NCBI RefSeq assembly: GCF_003324165.1
Contig: NW_025407835.1
Location: 186,001-250,000, forward strand
Source: Naegleria lovaniensis
Taxonomy: Eukaryota; Heterolobosea; Eutetramitea; Acrasida; Naegleriidae
DNA: 64,000 nucleotides
Direction: 5' to 3'
This document shows, one piece after another, positions 30,696 to 40,691 of this stretch (positions are counted from its first letter, which is position 1; every line of letters begins with the position of its first letter). Below the pieces are notes generated by a model, which saw only the letters and a program-made list of their open reading frames with translations, searched no databases and was not told the DNA's origin. Made by a program: the position numbers and the translations under genes.

Positions 30696-33600
30696 TTACA
30701 ACTTGTAAAAATTAGAAGAGGCAGGACTTTTCACCTTGATAATACAGTCTTCATTAATCTCTTCCCAATTTTTCTGTGCCTGAACTGAAATTTTTGTTTG
30801 TAAAAACTCTCTTAAATGTGGGTTCTTATCAAATGGATTGGATGCATCAACGTGTGTAACGAGAAGATTCTTGAGTTCAAGTGCTAAATTCTTGTCTTGT
30901 TCTGACAGCATGGACATTTTGTCGATATTAATTTCCAAAATTCGAATATTTCCACGTCTTTTTGTGTGAACTTTGATGAAAACAATTCCATCGTTAAGAA
31001 GAGAAGAAATTTCTGGAGTCATGTTAATACTGGATGGAATGTGTGGTATGGAGGGAGTTGATGATTTTTTGTTGCTATTTGGTGGAGATGTATCATTAAG
31101 AGATTTCAAATTAGGAGAAGAGAGAGACGCAGTTGGGTTTGTGCTAAGTTTGGTTGAATCATTAGCGTTGGTGGCGCCGTTAGGATGTGACTTCTTTCCT
31201 AAAATCCAATTCTTAAATTTGTTGAGAGATTGAGAGTGGGCTTGCGTTGGTTGAGGCTTGAAAGGAGATTGGTCAAAGCTTAAATCACTTTCCACATCGG
31301 CTGCAGTTCCTACTGAGCTCTGTTGTGCAAAAAGAGCCGTGAATGATTTCTTCTTTTTCGAATTTCGTTCGTTCATGGAAGAGTTGTCGAAAGGATCCGA
31401 AGTTGATGATGGGAATGATGCTTTCACAGTAGGCTGCTTGTTGGGCGTCGGTGGTGGTGGCTGTTTTTTGTTGCTTGCATTGCCTCCAATCGCTACAGTT
31501 GCTCCATTAACAATAATGTTATCTTTTGCATTTTCTGGAATGTAAAAACCAAGCATTCGTTGAACCTTGTTTTTTCCTCTCAGATTCGAAACAGTATTTT
31601 CCTGTACGTGTTTTCGTAGAAGATAATTTTCAAACGAAGAGCTTTCCAAAAAGAGAGGAATAATGTGGTTCTTCAAACTAATATTCACTTCTGTAGTGAC
31701 AATTTCGAAAATATTTGAAGAAATCCATTCTGACAATTGAAGTCGTCCATTCACACCCTTATTTCTTTCACAGGGCGTCAATAATGATTCCATTCTTTGT
31801 TGCATGTTATTTCTTGTCTCACTACTCAAGTTCAACTCTTGAATTGAACCAACCTTGATGTATTTCTCAAAAATTTTAGATGCTTTTTGAAGAGCAGTCT
31901 CGTACTCCATCAACAAGCTTGGAACATCATTCACAACAGCATTGATACATCCAAGTCTAAAGGATTCCTCCTCCTGTAGAAAGGTTACCAATTCTGTGTT
32001 GTGTATTTCAGTAAGAAATTGAAAGAATATTTCTTTAAGCTGCTCGTCAGCCATAATTGATGTAACAGTGTATGAAATTGCTTTTGACTTTCTTCTACCA
32101 CCAGCGATTGATCGTTGTGAAGGCCTTCTCATTAGGAGAGGAGACCCAACTCCTCGTGGTGACTTGCCTGGACTCGAAACCAGACTTGCAGCATGTAGTG
32201 GGGAAAGAGCTAAATTCGTTGTGGTTGTTGAAGTACTGTTATTAGGGGACAAGTGAGAGACCAATTCTGACAACTCTTGTTTTGAATGAATTTCTGATAA
32301 AATTCGGCAAGTATCCTCAGAGGGAGCAGAACATGAACCAGATCTAGCACGTGAGAAGGATAATTTTAGCTCTGGGTTATTCCTCGTACTCACTCGCCTT
32401 CTTCTTTCGAGTATTTCATCCCCAAATTGAAGGTCTTCTTGTTCGCTGTGCTGCATAATGACGAGCGGTGACGTTGGACGATCATCGAGTGAAACCACAG
32501 TCCTCACAAAAGTAGGTTTAGAATCGTCATCATACTCTTCAAAATCTCCATACACGCATTCATCATCCTCGTCATCATATTCCTCAAAATCATGGAATGG
32601 GTCGTCATCATAGTCCTCTTCCTCATTCTCGTCCACTACTGCAACATCCGAAGCAGCATAGTCAGAGGAAGATGGCGAAGCATATGCATCACCGTTCAAC
32701 AGTTTGTCAAAATTTCGTTGAATGGGACGCTGAGGGAACATGGCATCTCCATGACGATGAATAGCAACGATGGGAGAGTAGCAGGATGACGACGTAGAGA
32801 ACTCGCTGTCATAGTCACACGAGTCATACAAACTCGAGGTGTGGTTGTTGATGTTGGCCATTCTTTTTTCTTGCGTGTCAATTTTCGCTGATCTCAAACA
32901 CTTTTGGGTGTTGTCGGATGAATCGCTTGGAGGAGTCAAAGTCTCTTGCCTTACTGGATAACATCGAGAAGCATTGGCTGGTTGGTCTGAAATGCTACTT
33001 GACTGAGAAATTGCCCTAAAGTGTTCATCAAGCTGTGAAAAGTCAAACGTCTCATTTGGGTTTTCAGCATTGCTGCGAAAGATGGCTCTGGATCGTCTTT
33101 TGTCAAACATGGCCTTTTTCTTTTCTTCTGGGTCTAGCTCACTTTTGTTATTGCTTGCCATCCGTTCCTCTTCTTGTTTTAATAATTGAATGATCTTGTT
33201 GTTGTTTCTACCCAGTGTGTTGCTCTTGTGGTTTGGGATGTTATTGGAGTGTTCAACGTGTTCGCTGGAACTGTCTTGAGTGTTGTTGTTGGTTGAATTT
33301 AGAGTACATAAATTTGTTGAAAGAGACCGTGAGGTAGTATTAGTGGTGTTGTTACTACTAGCGGTCATGGAAGAAGGCAGTATTGGAGTTTGGGAAGTGA
33401 AATGTTGAGGAAGAGGAGGTCTAGAAAGGGATTTTGATTTGGAAACTTTTTGAACCAGTGGAATTTCTGAGGAGTTGCTGATACTTCGTATTCGGGTTGG
33501 TGGTGGTGAGGTGGTATTTGGAGAGGAAGGAGTGGTGATCACACCTTGTTGTTGTGGTGGTGTTTGGGATAAATTTGTAATGGATGAGCTTGTTAGAGTG

Positions 33601-33917
33601 GGTGATGTGGTGGTTGTATTGGAAATTTGATCATGATTGAACAAGTAGAAGTGATGGTTCATATTATGCGAGGAAGGCGATTGTGGTGATGTTGTTGTTG
33701 GAGAGGAGACTTGATGATGAATGACTTTGAATCGAGTCGTGCCAGTTCTGGATGAGAGAGTGGAAAACTTTCGTTGTTGAAGGCTAATAGATCCCGACTC
33801 GTGCGTTTTGTTAAGAATGGTTGAATGAGAGGATGGAGAAGATGATGCCGAGTCCAAGCCTGGAACCCTCTCGGAGGAAGATGGGGATGCTGCGGAAGCC
33901 ACACATGTCGTGATCAT
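30696..33917 (-). CDS. RGS-domain protein with long disordered regions
   Basis: Single exon, 1073 residues. Residues 1-610 are Ser/Thr/Asn-rich and disordered, with an Asp/Glu tract (EEDYDDDPF, DDEDDEC) at ~430-465. An RGS domain spans about 622-768: FFQFLTEIHNTELVTFLQEE, later KIFEKYIKVGSIQELNLSSE and FLESSSFENYLL, in the usual order for the nine-helix bundle. RGS domains speed GTP hydrolysis by G-alpha subunits. A Pro/Lys/Ser-rich region follows. The last 100 residues (EISSLLNDGIVFIKVHTKRR) look folded and may be another domain. A GTPase-activating role is inferred. The arrangement, with the RGS late in a huge disordered chain, is typical of amoebae. Confidence 0.85.
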   Translation of the reverse strand: MITTCVASAASPSSSERVPGLDSASSSPSSHSTILNKTHESGSISLQQRKFSTLSSRTGTTRFKVIHHQVSSPTTTSPQSPSSHNMNHHFYLFNHDQISNTTTTSPTLTSSSITNLSQTPPQQQGVITTPSSPNTTSPPPTRIRSISNSSEIPLVQKVSKSKSLSRPPLPQHFTSQTPILPSSMTASSNNTTNTTSRSLSTNLCTLNSTNNNTQDSSSEHVEHSNNIPNHKSNTLGRNNNKIIQLLKQEEERMASNNKSELDPEEKKKAMFDKRRSRAIFRSNAENPNETFDFSQLDEHFRAISQSSSISDQPANASRCYPVRQETLTPPSDSSDNTQKCLRSAKIDTQEKRMANINNHTSSLYDSCDYDSEFSTSSSCYSPIVAIHRHGDAMFPQRPIQRNFDKLLNGDAYASPSSSDYAASDVAVVDENEEEDYDDDPFHDFEEYDDEDDECVYGDFEEYDDDSKPTFVRTVVSLDDRPTSPLVIMQHSEQEDLQFGDEILERRRRVSTRNNPELKLSFSRARSGSCSAPSEDTCRILSEIHSKQELSELVSHLSPNNSTSTTTTNLALSPLHAASLVSSPGKSPRGVGSPLLMRRPSQRSIAGGRRKSKAISYTVTSIMADEQLKEIFFQFLTEIHNTELVTFLQEEESFRLGCINAVVNDVPSLLMEYETALQKASKIFEKYIKVGSIQELNLSSETRNNMQQRMESLLTPCERNKGVNGRLQLSEWISSNIFEIVTTEVNISLKNHIIPLFLESSSFENYLLRKHVQENTVSNLRGKNKVQRMLGFYIPENAKDNIIVNGATVAIGGNASNKKQPPPPTPNKQPTVKASFPSSTSDPFDNSSMNERNSKKKKSFTALFAQQSSVGTAADVESDLSFDQSPFKPQPTQAHSQSLNKFKNWILGKKSHPNGATNANDSTKLSTNPTASLSSPNLKSLNDTSPPNSNKKSSTPSIPHIPSSINMTPEISSLLNDGIVFIKVHTKRRGNIRILEINIDKMSMLSEQDKNLALELKNLLVTHVDASNPFDKNPHLREFLQTKISVQAQKNWEEINEDCIIKVKSPASSNFYKL

Positions 33918-34578
33918 CCTATATTAACTTATTCTTCTTTGATGAAAACAAAGAGAAATGATAGAACAATTTCAAGAAAGGAGAAGCAGCAGTCGTAGTA
34001 GAACACAAGAGAGAGCGTGTGCGTGCAACACTCTTTTCAAAAAGGTTTTTCAGAGGTGCGTATGTGTGGTCGATGATACACTGCTTGAAAGAGCTCTCAG
34101 TATAATGGGTCGTGGGTTTTTTTCTCTAGAAAAGTAAGGGTTTTAGCTGCGAAAAGAAATTGATGTGCTTGATGAAAAGTAATGTGTGCACAAGTATCTC
34201 TGGAGAAACATCGACAGATTTGGATCTAAATGAGAACCAAGTCGCCTGATTTTTCATTGCCATAATATAATATTCCCTCTTTTCTAATAGACTCCTTTCA
34301 TTGTTCTCATCTCAAAATTGATCAATGCCAATAAATACCCAAAGAAAGCATTTACTATGTTATTAGTGCTTGTTGAAATTGAAAAGTTGAAAAAAAAATT
34401 TCCTTTTCCAATCAAGGGACATGAAATTGAGCATGTAAGCAATCAACAGGATTCGTTTCCTGTTGATTTTGAATGTGAACAGAATGAATAATAATAATAT
34501 CGTATCAACTTCTATTGATACAACATGTCATTGAAACAACTCTCGCATTCGAATTGATTGAATTTTCATTTGGAAAAA
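33918..34578. other. Divergent promoter region
   Basis: About 660 bases between the RGS gene (leftward) and the DnaJ-C gene (rightward). I searched it for an exon carrying a J domain (HPD motif) and saw none. No RNA gene was recognised. Confidence 0.5.
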
Positions 34579-35555
34579 ATGTTTGAAGCAATCATGAAAG
34601 GATTGAATTCTGACCTGCACACACAGAAGGATCATCCCCATCATGAAGGAGCATTCCGAACCAATGCAGTGTTAGATATTTATGTTACCGTGGAATGTTC
34701 ATTGAAGGAATTATATACGGGATGTATCAAGAGAAAAACATTTATTCGGAAAACGTTTGTAAATCATCAGAGTTTGGGAATGGTTGTTGAGAAGTGGGTA
34801 GAGATTCCGAGAGGAACAAAACATCATGCTCGGATAGTTTTTAAAGGAGAAGGAGAGTTTGATGATCGATGGTCTGAAAGTGGAGATTTGATTTTTGTGG
34901 TAGAGCAAAAGGTGAGCCCGAATGATGTGTTGGAGAGAGTTGGATTTGATCAGGAACATTTGAAAATGGTTCATAGAATTAGTTTAAAGGATAGTCTTAC
35001 GTTGGAAGAGGTGAATATTGTTGTGGATATATTCGGCTTAAAGAAGTTAAATGTCAAAGTGGATAATAGAAATAATGTTATTTCACCACAGTATTATCAT
35101 GTGTAAGTGTTTGAGAGCGTAAATTTATTCCGACGTTGAATTCAACAAATATTTAATATTTAATTGTAAAATATTAATACCTTGGTTTAAAAATTTGAAT
35201 ATTCATGACATGATGACAAAATTAACAACAATGATTTCATAAATTATTTAAACCTTCAAGCATTCACAATGAAGGAATGCCCATGGAAGATGGAACTTTT
35301 GGAGATTTAGTAATTTCTTTTAAAATTGAATTTCCTAAACTATCATCTGAGCAATGGCAACAAGTGATATCAATTTTGTCAAATGATGATAGTGTAGAAA
35401 ATTCAGAACATCCTGCTGGCAAGAGCATGAACAGCAATTTATTCTCACACAACTCAAAGAAATCATGGAGTCAATATTTATTCAGCAAGAATTTATCCAG
35501 AGCTCAACAATATTTTTCATTCAAACATGACAGAAAGAGTAGCGATGAAAAATAA
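34579..35555 (+). CDS. DnaJ C-terminal-domain protein lacking a J domain
   Basis: Exon 1 34579-35102 and exon 2 35261-35555 join in phase (GT plus C forms Val), restoring the conserved run HVIHNEGMP. The product has 272 residues. It shows the class B Hsp40 C-terminal domains: DIYVTVECSLKELYTGCIKR, then VEIPRGTKHHARIVFKGEGE and GDLIFVVEQK, then NEGMPMEDGTFGDLVISFK and IEFPKLSSEQW. These domains bind client peptides. No J domain, HPD motif or Gly/Phe region precedes them, and none is visible upstream. It could be a client-binding helper without Hsp70 stimulation, or lack of J may come from an unseen far exon. Other starts would lie in the same exon. Confidence 0.75.
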
Positions 35556-35716
35556 TCAAAAGAAATGCCATCCTGAAAAACTATGCTCAAGTCCAACCCT
35601 GATTACTTGGATAATGAATAGATGAAATGTCAGAATGGAAAAAGAACCTACCATCAGTAGAAATTTTCATTGAGATTCAGCTCTCAAAAAATTTGTTCTA
35701 TGAAAAAAGTTATGGT

Positions 35717-37219
35717 TTATTCAATATCATACAGGGAGAGGGGGGCGATTTTTGAAAGAGGTTCCTTGATTTCATCCAACTTGACAATCTTTAACAGCTT
35801 GTCATTGGACATGATTGCCTCAAACCCCTGCTTTCCAAAATTATTGTCGAGAAGAGACAATTCGAAAAGTGTAATCTTCTCAACTCTAGACAGCATAATT
35901 GCTCCTTCAATTCCTATATAATTGGCATTCAATTGCAATACTTCCAATCCAGAGCACAATAAACGACTATTACAAAAATGTTCCATTCCCTTATTGGAAA
36001 TCTTATTGCTATTCATTTTAAGCGACTTCAAGTAGGGCATGTTAAATTTAGAAATAGCACTCGCTCCAACAACTCCAATTCTGCAATTAGAAATATCCAA
36101 ATGCTTGAGTGAATGAAGAGATGGACTCTTGGTCATTAATTGAATACCAGCATCTCCAATTTCTGTACTCGAAATGTCCAATCTCTCTAAATAATCCCAC
36201 TTGGGTATTGCTTGAAAAATATTTTGTGTGAACCTGTTCATGGACAAGATCAACGTTTTCAAATGAATAAGGTTCTGACTTGACGAAAACATTTTTTCAT
36301 ATTCTTTGGATTCATAGGACGGAGTTTGTGAGAAGCATGAAGACATGTCAAGATGTGTTAATTGTGTCAGGTATGGACTCGATGCCAAATATGAAAGAAC
36401 TATAGCATGTGGGCCAAGATCAATACGTCTCAAACTAAGATGTGTTAAATTTTTACATTTTTCACTGGCACACATTGCCTTAATGCCTTCATTGCCAACT
36501 CCACTTGCATCCAGTACCAACCTTTTCAATTGATCCAAACATGACTTGTCTGAAAATAAAATCCTCACTCCTGTGTCCATAATAAACGTTTGTTCAAAAT
36601 TTAAACTTGTAATATTCTTCATGGATGCACTCGTGATCAAATCCTCCATATTTGTTGTTTCATTCGAGGTGATACCATAGGAATGGAATTTAAATTCCAA
36701 TTCCTGTAATTCGGTCAGTACGGAACTCTTTCCAATTATTGACAATGCCAATGAATCGGTTCGGAAAAAACCAGAACGTCCTCCATTCATGACTAACCGT
36801 CTCAACCGTTTCATGTTGGGACAATGGACAATGCACTTTACATCTTCATCTTTACCAATGATCCAAAACGGAAGTTGAATGTCTACAAATCGATCGGCAT
36901 AACGATTTTCTAAACATCTCTTGTTGTTGAATGTACGGTTTGCATCACCCGACCAAAACAATGAAAAATCTACTCCGTAGAGATCAATATCTTTCAATGA
37001 TCTTCTAAATTGTTTACAAATCAGGGAACACACTTGAATGTTGAAAAAAGGAGGTAAATATTCTAAAATATGACCAATAATTTCGGACGGGAGCCATGTC
37101 CAAGTTTGTTCCGAAAGATCTTCCGAATCCAAATAATCTAATGAATGATCAATAGCTGATGATTTGCTAGTACGGGATGATGATTCTGAAAATAGTGATT
37201 TCAATGTTTTCAAAATCAT
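35717..37219 (-). CDS. F-box and leucine-rich-repeat protein
   Basis: Single exon, 500 residues from ATG 37219, which follows AGGAAA; the upstream part of the frame has no ATG. An F-box begins near residue 43: LPSEIIGHILEYLPPFFNIQ. Leucine-rich repeats of the RNI-like type follow to the end, for example LTHLDMSSC, LERLDISSTEIGDAGIQLM and LKSLKMNSNKISNKGMEHF. Such proteins bring substrates to SCF ubiquitin ligases through Skp1. The repeats carry the I.D.G or I.N.G pattern of the ribonuclease inhibitor-like class, often seen in Legionella-like and amoebal families. Confidence 0.85.
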   Translation of the reverse strand: MILKTLKSLFSESSSRTSKSSAIDHSLDYLDSEDLSEQTWTWLPSEIIGHILEYLPPFFNIQVCSLICKQFRRSLKDIDLYGVDFSLFWSGDANRTFNNKRCLENRYADRFVDIQLPFWIIGKDEDVKCIVHCPNMKRLRRLVMNGGRSGFFRTDSLALSIIGKSSVLTELQELEFKFHSYGITSNETTNMEDLITSASMKNITSLNFEQTFIMDTGVRILFSDKSCLDQLKRLVLDASGVGNEGIKAMCASEKCKNLTHLSLRRIDLGPHAIVLSYLASSPYLTQLTHLDMSSCFSQTPSYESKEYEKMFSSSQNLIHLKTLILSMNRFTQNIFQAIPKWDYLERLDISSTEIGDAGIQLMTKSPSLHSLKHLDISNCRIGVVGASAISKFNMPYLKSLKMNSNKISNKGMEHFCNSRLLCSGLEVLQLNANYIGIEGAIMLSRVEKITLFELSLLDNNFGKQGFEAIMSNDKLLKIVKLDEIKEPLSKIAPLSLYDIE

Positions 37220-37357
37220 TTTCCTAAAACATGACGTAACAATCTCTCCTCGTCCAAACGATGAAGAAGTGTGCAATCAAATTGAAGGCGTGTGGGCAAG
37301 TTCAGAGTTCTCGCTGACAAATTTTTTTCACTCAAAATTTCGAATCAATTGTACGAA

Positions 37358-38395
37358 CTATTTAAATATTTGAATGAGAAAGTTGGCGCAATCCACAACA
37401 TAGAGCAAACCAGTCCTCTCATCCAGACACAATCCAGTGGGTGATGCATGCCTTTTAACGTCTTTTCCTTTCACATCCACTCTTTTCACAAATTCTCCTT
37501 TTTCAGTAAAAACAACAAGAATACAACCCTTAGCTTGTTGTTGTTGTTCACATACCAAAACATGTCTTGACACCGAGTCAAATACCATTCCATCTGGATG
37601 CGTTAAATACTCTCCTCCAAATTCACGTATGAGTTGCCAATCGTCTTGGTGATTGTTGTGAGCGATTCGATGAAAGTTGTAAATACGTTTCGACTTGGTA
37701 GCAGAAACAAACAGTTCAGTATCTGTATCGTTCACATCAATGTCAGAAAAACATACGGGAGTATGTTCAAAATAATATCCTGTCGTATTTTCAAAATGTT
37801 GGATTCGATAGAGAACTTCTCCAGTCAATGATTTTAAAGCACTGATACAAGTATCATACGAGCATACATATAAAACATTTTTTGAGAGGACATCATTATG
37901 CGGAGAGCAGACCATTCCCATCGAATGAATTTCAGGTTGATTCCAAATATTATTTAAATCTTCTCCGTTCATTATTTTGTTTAAATCATATTTAAAAACA
38001 CCTCGATCACCACCGTAGATTAATGCATCACTTCCTTTGCCATCATAATTTTCTTCAATATCAAAATAAAATGCAAAAGCAGCTGGAAAAGAGTGAACTT
38101 TTCGATGAGAATTCAAATCAAAGCATATAAATTCAGTTACATTGAGAGCTACAATACAATTACAAGCATGAGATATTCGTGTTTCAAAAACATTTGGCAC
38201 CTCAATAACAGCAACGGGATCAAAATTCATTGAGAAGGAAATCTTTGTTTTGAATTTTCGCATCTTGTTTTTGAACGCATTCATGATAACAGCATCGTAA
38301 CTCTCTGATCCGATACGAATGAAATCATGAAGAGTGATCTGTGTATTACACAGAGGCTCTTCATCCAACAATTTTACTGCTTCAAGTTGCATCAT
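37358..38395 (-). CDS. NHL-like beta-propeller protein
   Basis: Single exon, 345 residues from ATG 38395 after ACAAAAAAA; upstream frame lacks an ATG. The sequence is beta-rich with repeats typical of NHL or six-bladed propellers: YLTHPDGMVFDSVSRHVLVC, then RHASPTGLCLDERTGLLYVV, DCANFLIQIF at the end. No signal peptide or partner domain is visible. NHL propellers bind protein or RNA; the target here is unknown. It lies 82 bases from the next gene on the same strand. Confidence 0.7.
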   Translation of the reverse strand: MMQLEAVKLLDEEPLCNTQITLHDFIRIGSESYDAVIMNAFKNKMRKFKTKISFSMNFDPVAVIEVPNVFETRISHACNCIVALNVTEFICFDLNSHRKVHSFPAAFAFYFDIEENYDGKGSDALIYGGDRGVFKYDLNKIMNGEDLNNIWNQPEIHSMGMVCSPHNDVLSKNVLYVCSYDTCISALKSLTGEVLYRIQHFENTTGYYFEHTPVCFSDIDVNDTDTELFVSATKSKRIYNFHRIAHNNHQDDWQLIREFGGEYLTHPDGMVFDSVSRHVLVCEQQQQAKGCILVVFTEKGEFVKRVDVKGKDVKRHASPTGLCLDERTGLLYVVDCANFLIQIFK

Positions 38396-38477
38396 TTTTT
38401 TTGTTAAAATCCAGACAACAAAGAATTGGAATGATATTGGTTGAGAAAATTGTACTATTATTATGTATTTACAAATG

Positions 38478-39584
38478 TTACCAATTCTTGTTGTGTTTAG
38501 AAAATTCTTCAATAGATGTGAAAAATGAAATAATGGATGGTAATTGTGAACTCATGAACATGTATGAGCTTTGAGTCTGAGCAATTTGTAAATAATACAA
38601 ATCATCAAGACCTTCTTCATATTTCAAATTTTCAACCATCTTGGAAATTCCTTGTAATTGGGATTGAGCTTGTTTCAGAGAGGTCACATGATTTCCATTG
38701 TTGGCCAATAATTCACTCACGCTCTGCAATACTGGACAAATGTTCAATAAATTTGATAACATTTCCAACTTGACAAGTGCCTTCATGGATTGAGAAATGT
38801 GAATCGATCGTACTTCTTTTAAGAGTGAACTGTCTTTGGATGTCTCTAATTGTACAATGGTTTTTTTGAGAACGTTCACATGATGAGCACAGAGTTGCGA
38901 ATAGGTACAAGTTGAATTTGGAACGATGGTGTTGGCGAGTGAAGCAAGACCGTTAGTTTTCCATTGTGATTCCACAGTTTGGATGAATTGATTGGCCACT
39001 TGTTGTGCATGCGTAATTGGAGACAATTGTTGATAGAATGGTTGAACAATTTGAACAATGTTAAGCAATAACTTGAAACTGTCAGTAATGAGTTTTTGAA
39101 ATTCCTCTTTTCGTGTTTTAACATCCAGTGATAAGGGATGAAATTCATTCATAAATAATCGATAAGTTTGCAGAGAAGAAGCAATATCCTTATGATCAAC
39201 CTTGCTCAACTCGTTCAAAAATTCCAAATTTGGAGTTGCATTTCCACTCTCAATCGAATAAGAGTGTTGCAATAATGACATCCATGTCACATTGGAATTT
39301 TTAAAGTTGAAATTATGTTGATCCAATTCAGCGACAGATCGAACATGATGGTCCAAAGTATCACATAATATTTGAATTTTTCGAATGGCTTCTTTTCGTT
39401 CTTGTCTTAGAGTTGGAACAAGTGACAAATCTAAGGAATCTAATTCTTCAATTCGTTTAAATAAATTTTCACTCATGACACGAATTTCTTGTATAGATTT
39501 GAAACCAGTATTTGACATTTTCTGATTTGCTTCCGATAAGGTTCGTTGAGCCTTCTCGGAATATTCAAAAAATTTCTTTTCCAT
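38478..39584 (-). CDS. Alpha-helical protein of unknown function
   Basis: Single exon, 368 residues. Nearly the whole protein is predicted helical with regular heptad-like spacing (SENLFKRIEELDSLDL, KMVENLKYEEGLDDLYYLQI). No transmembrane segment or signal peptide is seen. It may be a subunit of a tethering, dynactin-like or autophagy-type complex, since such subunits have this composition, but I recognise no family. Start ATG lies after a leader containing AAAATGG context. Confidence 0.7.
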   Translation of the reverse strand: MEKKFFEYSEKAQRTLSEANQKMSNTGFKSIQEIRVMSENLFKRIEELDSLDLSLVPTLRQERKEAIRKIQILCDTLDHHVRSVAELDQHNFNFKNSNVTWMSLLQHSYSIESGNATPNLEFLNELSKVDHKDIASSLQTYRLFMNEFHPLSLDVKTRKEEFQKLITDSFKLLLNIVQIVQPFYQQLSPITHAQQVANQFIQTVESQWKTNGLASLANTIVPNSTCTYSQLCAHHVNVLKKTIVQLETSKDSSLLKEVRSIHISQSMKALVKLEMLSNLLNICPVLQSVSELLANNGNHVTSLKQAQSQLQGISKMVENLKYEEGLDDLYYLQIAQTQSSYMFMSSQLPSIISFFTSIEEFSKHNKNW

Positions 39585-40004
39585 TTTGAAATGGTTGTGT
39601 GTTGTTGGATGATGCTGATGAATAAAATCGCAAGATCAAATTAATTCGATCCGTGTCAAGTGAGAGATGAGTATTCTTAGTATTTTTTTTAAATCTTTAA
39701 ATAGATATAGTTCGTTCTTGCGTGAAAGTTTAAAATTCGAAATAACATTCGGAAAGGAAAACCGAGGAAATGGGAAGTTGAAAATTATTTATAATGAACA
39801 AGGAAGGACAATTTGCAATAACTTGTTATTCAATTTTCAAGGTGTACTATTTAAAAAATAGACATTGTCTTGCGATTATAGATGATTCGTGACAATTTTG
39901 AATCAATTCAGACGCATGAAAGAACCCAAATATGTCCCTGTCACTATTCAAAAACTAATCTCTGACCAAAAAAACAATCACAAAAAATTGAAACATTTTC
40001 CACC
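39585..40004. other. Divergent intergenic region
   Basis: About 420 bases between the helical protein gene and the small membrane-protein gene. A 64-codon plus-strand frame at 39667-39861 lies here but shows no features. Likely two promoters. Confidence 0.45.
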
Positions 40005-40502
40005 ATGATTCGTCATCTCCAAAACATCAATTGGAAACGGTTTTTATTGGGAACCTATGACAAGGCCAATATTGTCCCAGGTTTTCTCAACTTGCTCACT
40101 TTGTGTATGATTGTATTAATTCTCACAGCCATTTCAACAGCATTTACAAGCGAACATCAATATTCAATTCCGATATGGTTGATGGTCGTGAGTGGTGTGA
40201 GTTTTGTGTGTGCACAATATTCTCTCGTTTCACATGCTTTGGCTTTTTTGATTGTTTTCATGTTATTGAATGCTGCTTGTTTGGGATTTATTTGTTATCA
40301 AATGTATGTGATCAATTCGACCACGTTGGGTGTGTTGTTTAGTTTTTTGGGAATAGGTCAATTGAAGGCGATTGAAATTTGGGGATTATTTTGGTTGGAG
40401 ATGAAACAAGAGAGACAACAATCGGGTACCAATGATGAAATTCATGAAGTGGATCCTCAAGATCAACACCAAATATTGGAGGATGAAGAGGAGAGAATTT
40501 AA
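40005..40502 (+). CDS. Small four-helix membrane protein
   Basis: Single exon, 165 residues. Hydrophobic segments lie at about 27-47, 55-73, 75-97 and 105-127, with a short basic N-terminus (HLQNINWKRF). The C-terminal tail is acidic (DPQDQHQILEDEEER). The ATG follows TTTTCCACC. No catalytic motif is visible. Tetraspan-like families with this length are many, so I give no function. Confidence 0.65.
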   Translation: MIRHLQNINWKRFLLGTYDKANIVPGFLNLLTLCMIVLILTAISTAFTSEHQYSIPIWLMVVSGVSFVCAQYSLVSHALAFLIVFMLLNAACLGFICYQMYVINSTTLGVLFSFLGIGQLKAIEIWGLFWLEMKQERQQSGTNDEIHEVDPQDQHQILEDEEERI

Positions 40503-40603
40503 ATGTCATTGTGCCATGGATAGGAGCAAGGTTGTTGTTCTATCTGTTGTTAATATTCACACAAATTTCTAAATATTATTGCATGGTTCATATGCTCGTT
40601 GTG

Positions 40604-40620
40604 TATATATATATATATAT
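40604..40620. repeat. (TA)n microsatellite
   Basis: About eight TA units in a row in the 3' flank of the small membrane-protein gene, between two converging genes. Confidence 0.9.
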
Positions 40621-40691
40621 TTAATTATCCAATAATTATTCCTAACAATCGTGAGAGGATATTGGAAGCAAGTGTCCCTAAAAAGGATGCA

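Noticed and set aside
39667-39861. 64-codon frame MSILSIFFKSLNR
   Set aside because: Lies in a divergent promoter region, no homology pattern, AT-rich composition explains it.
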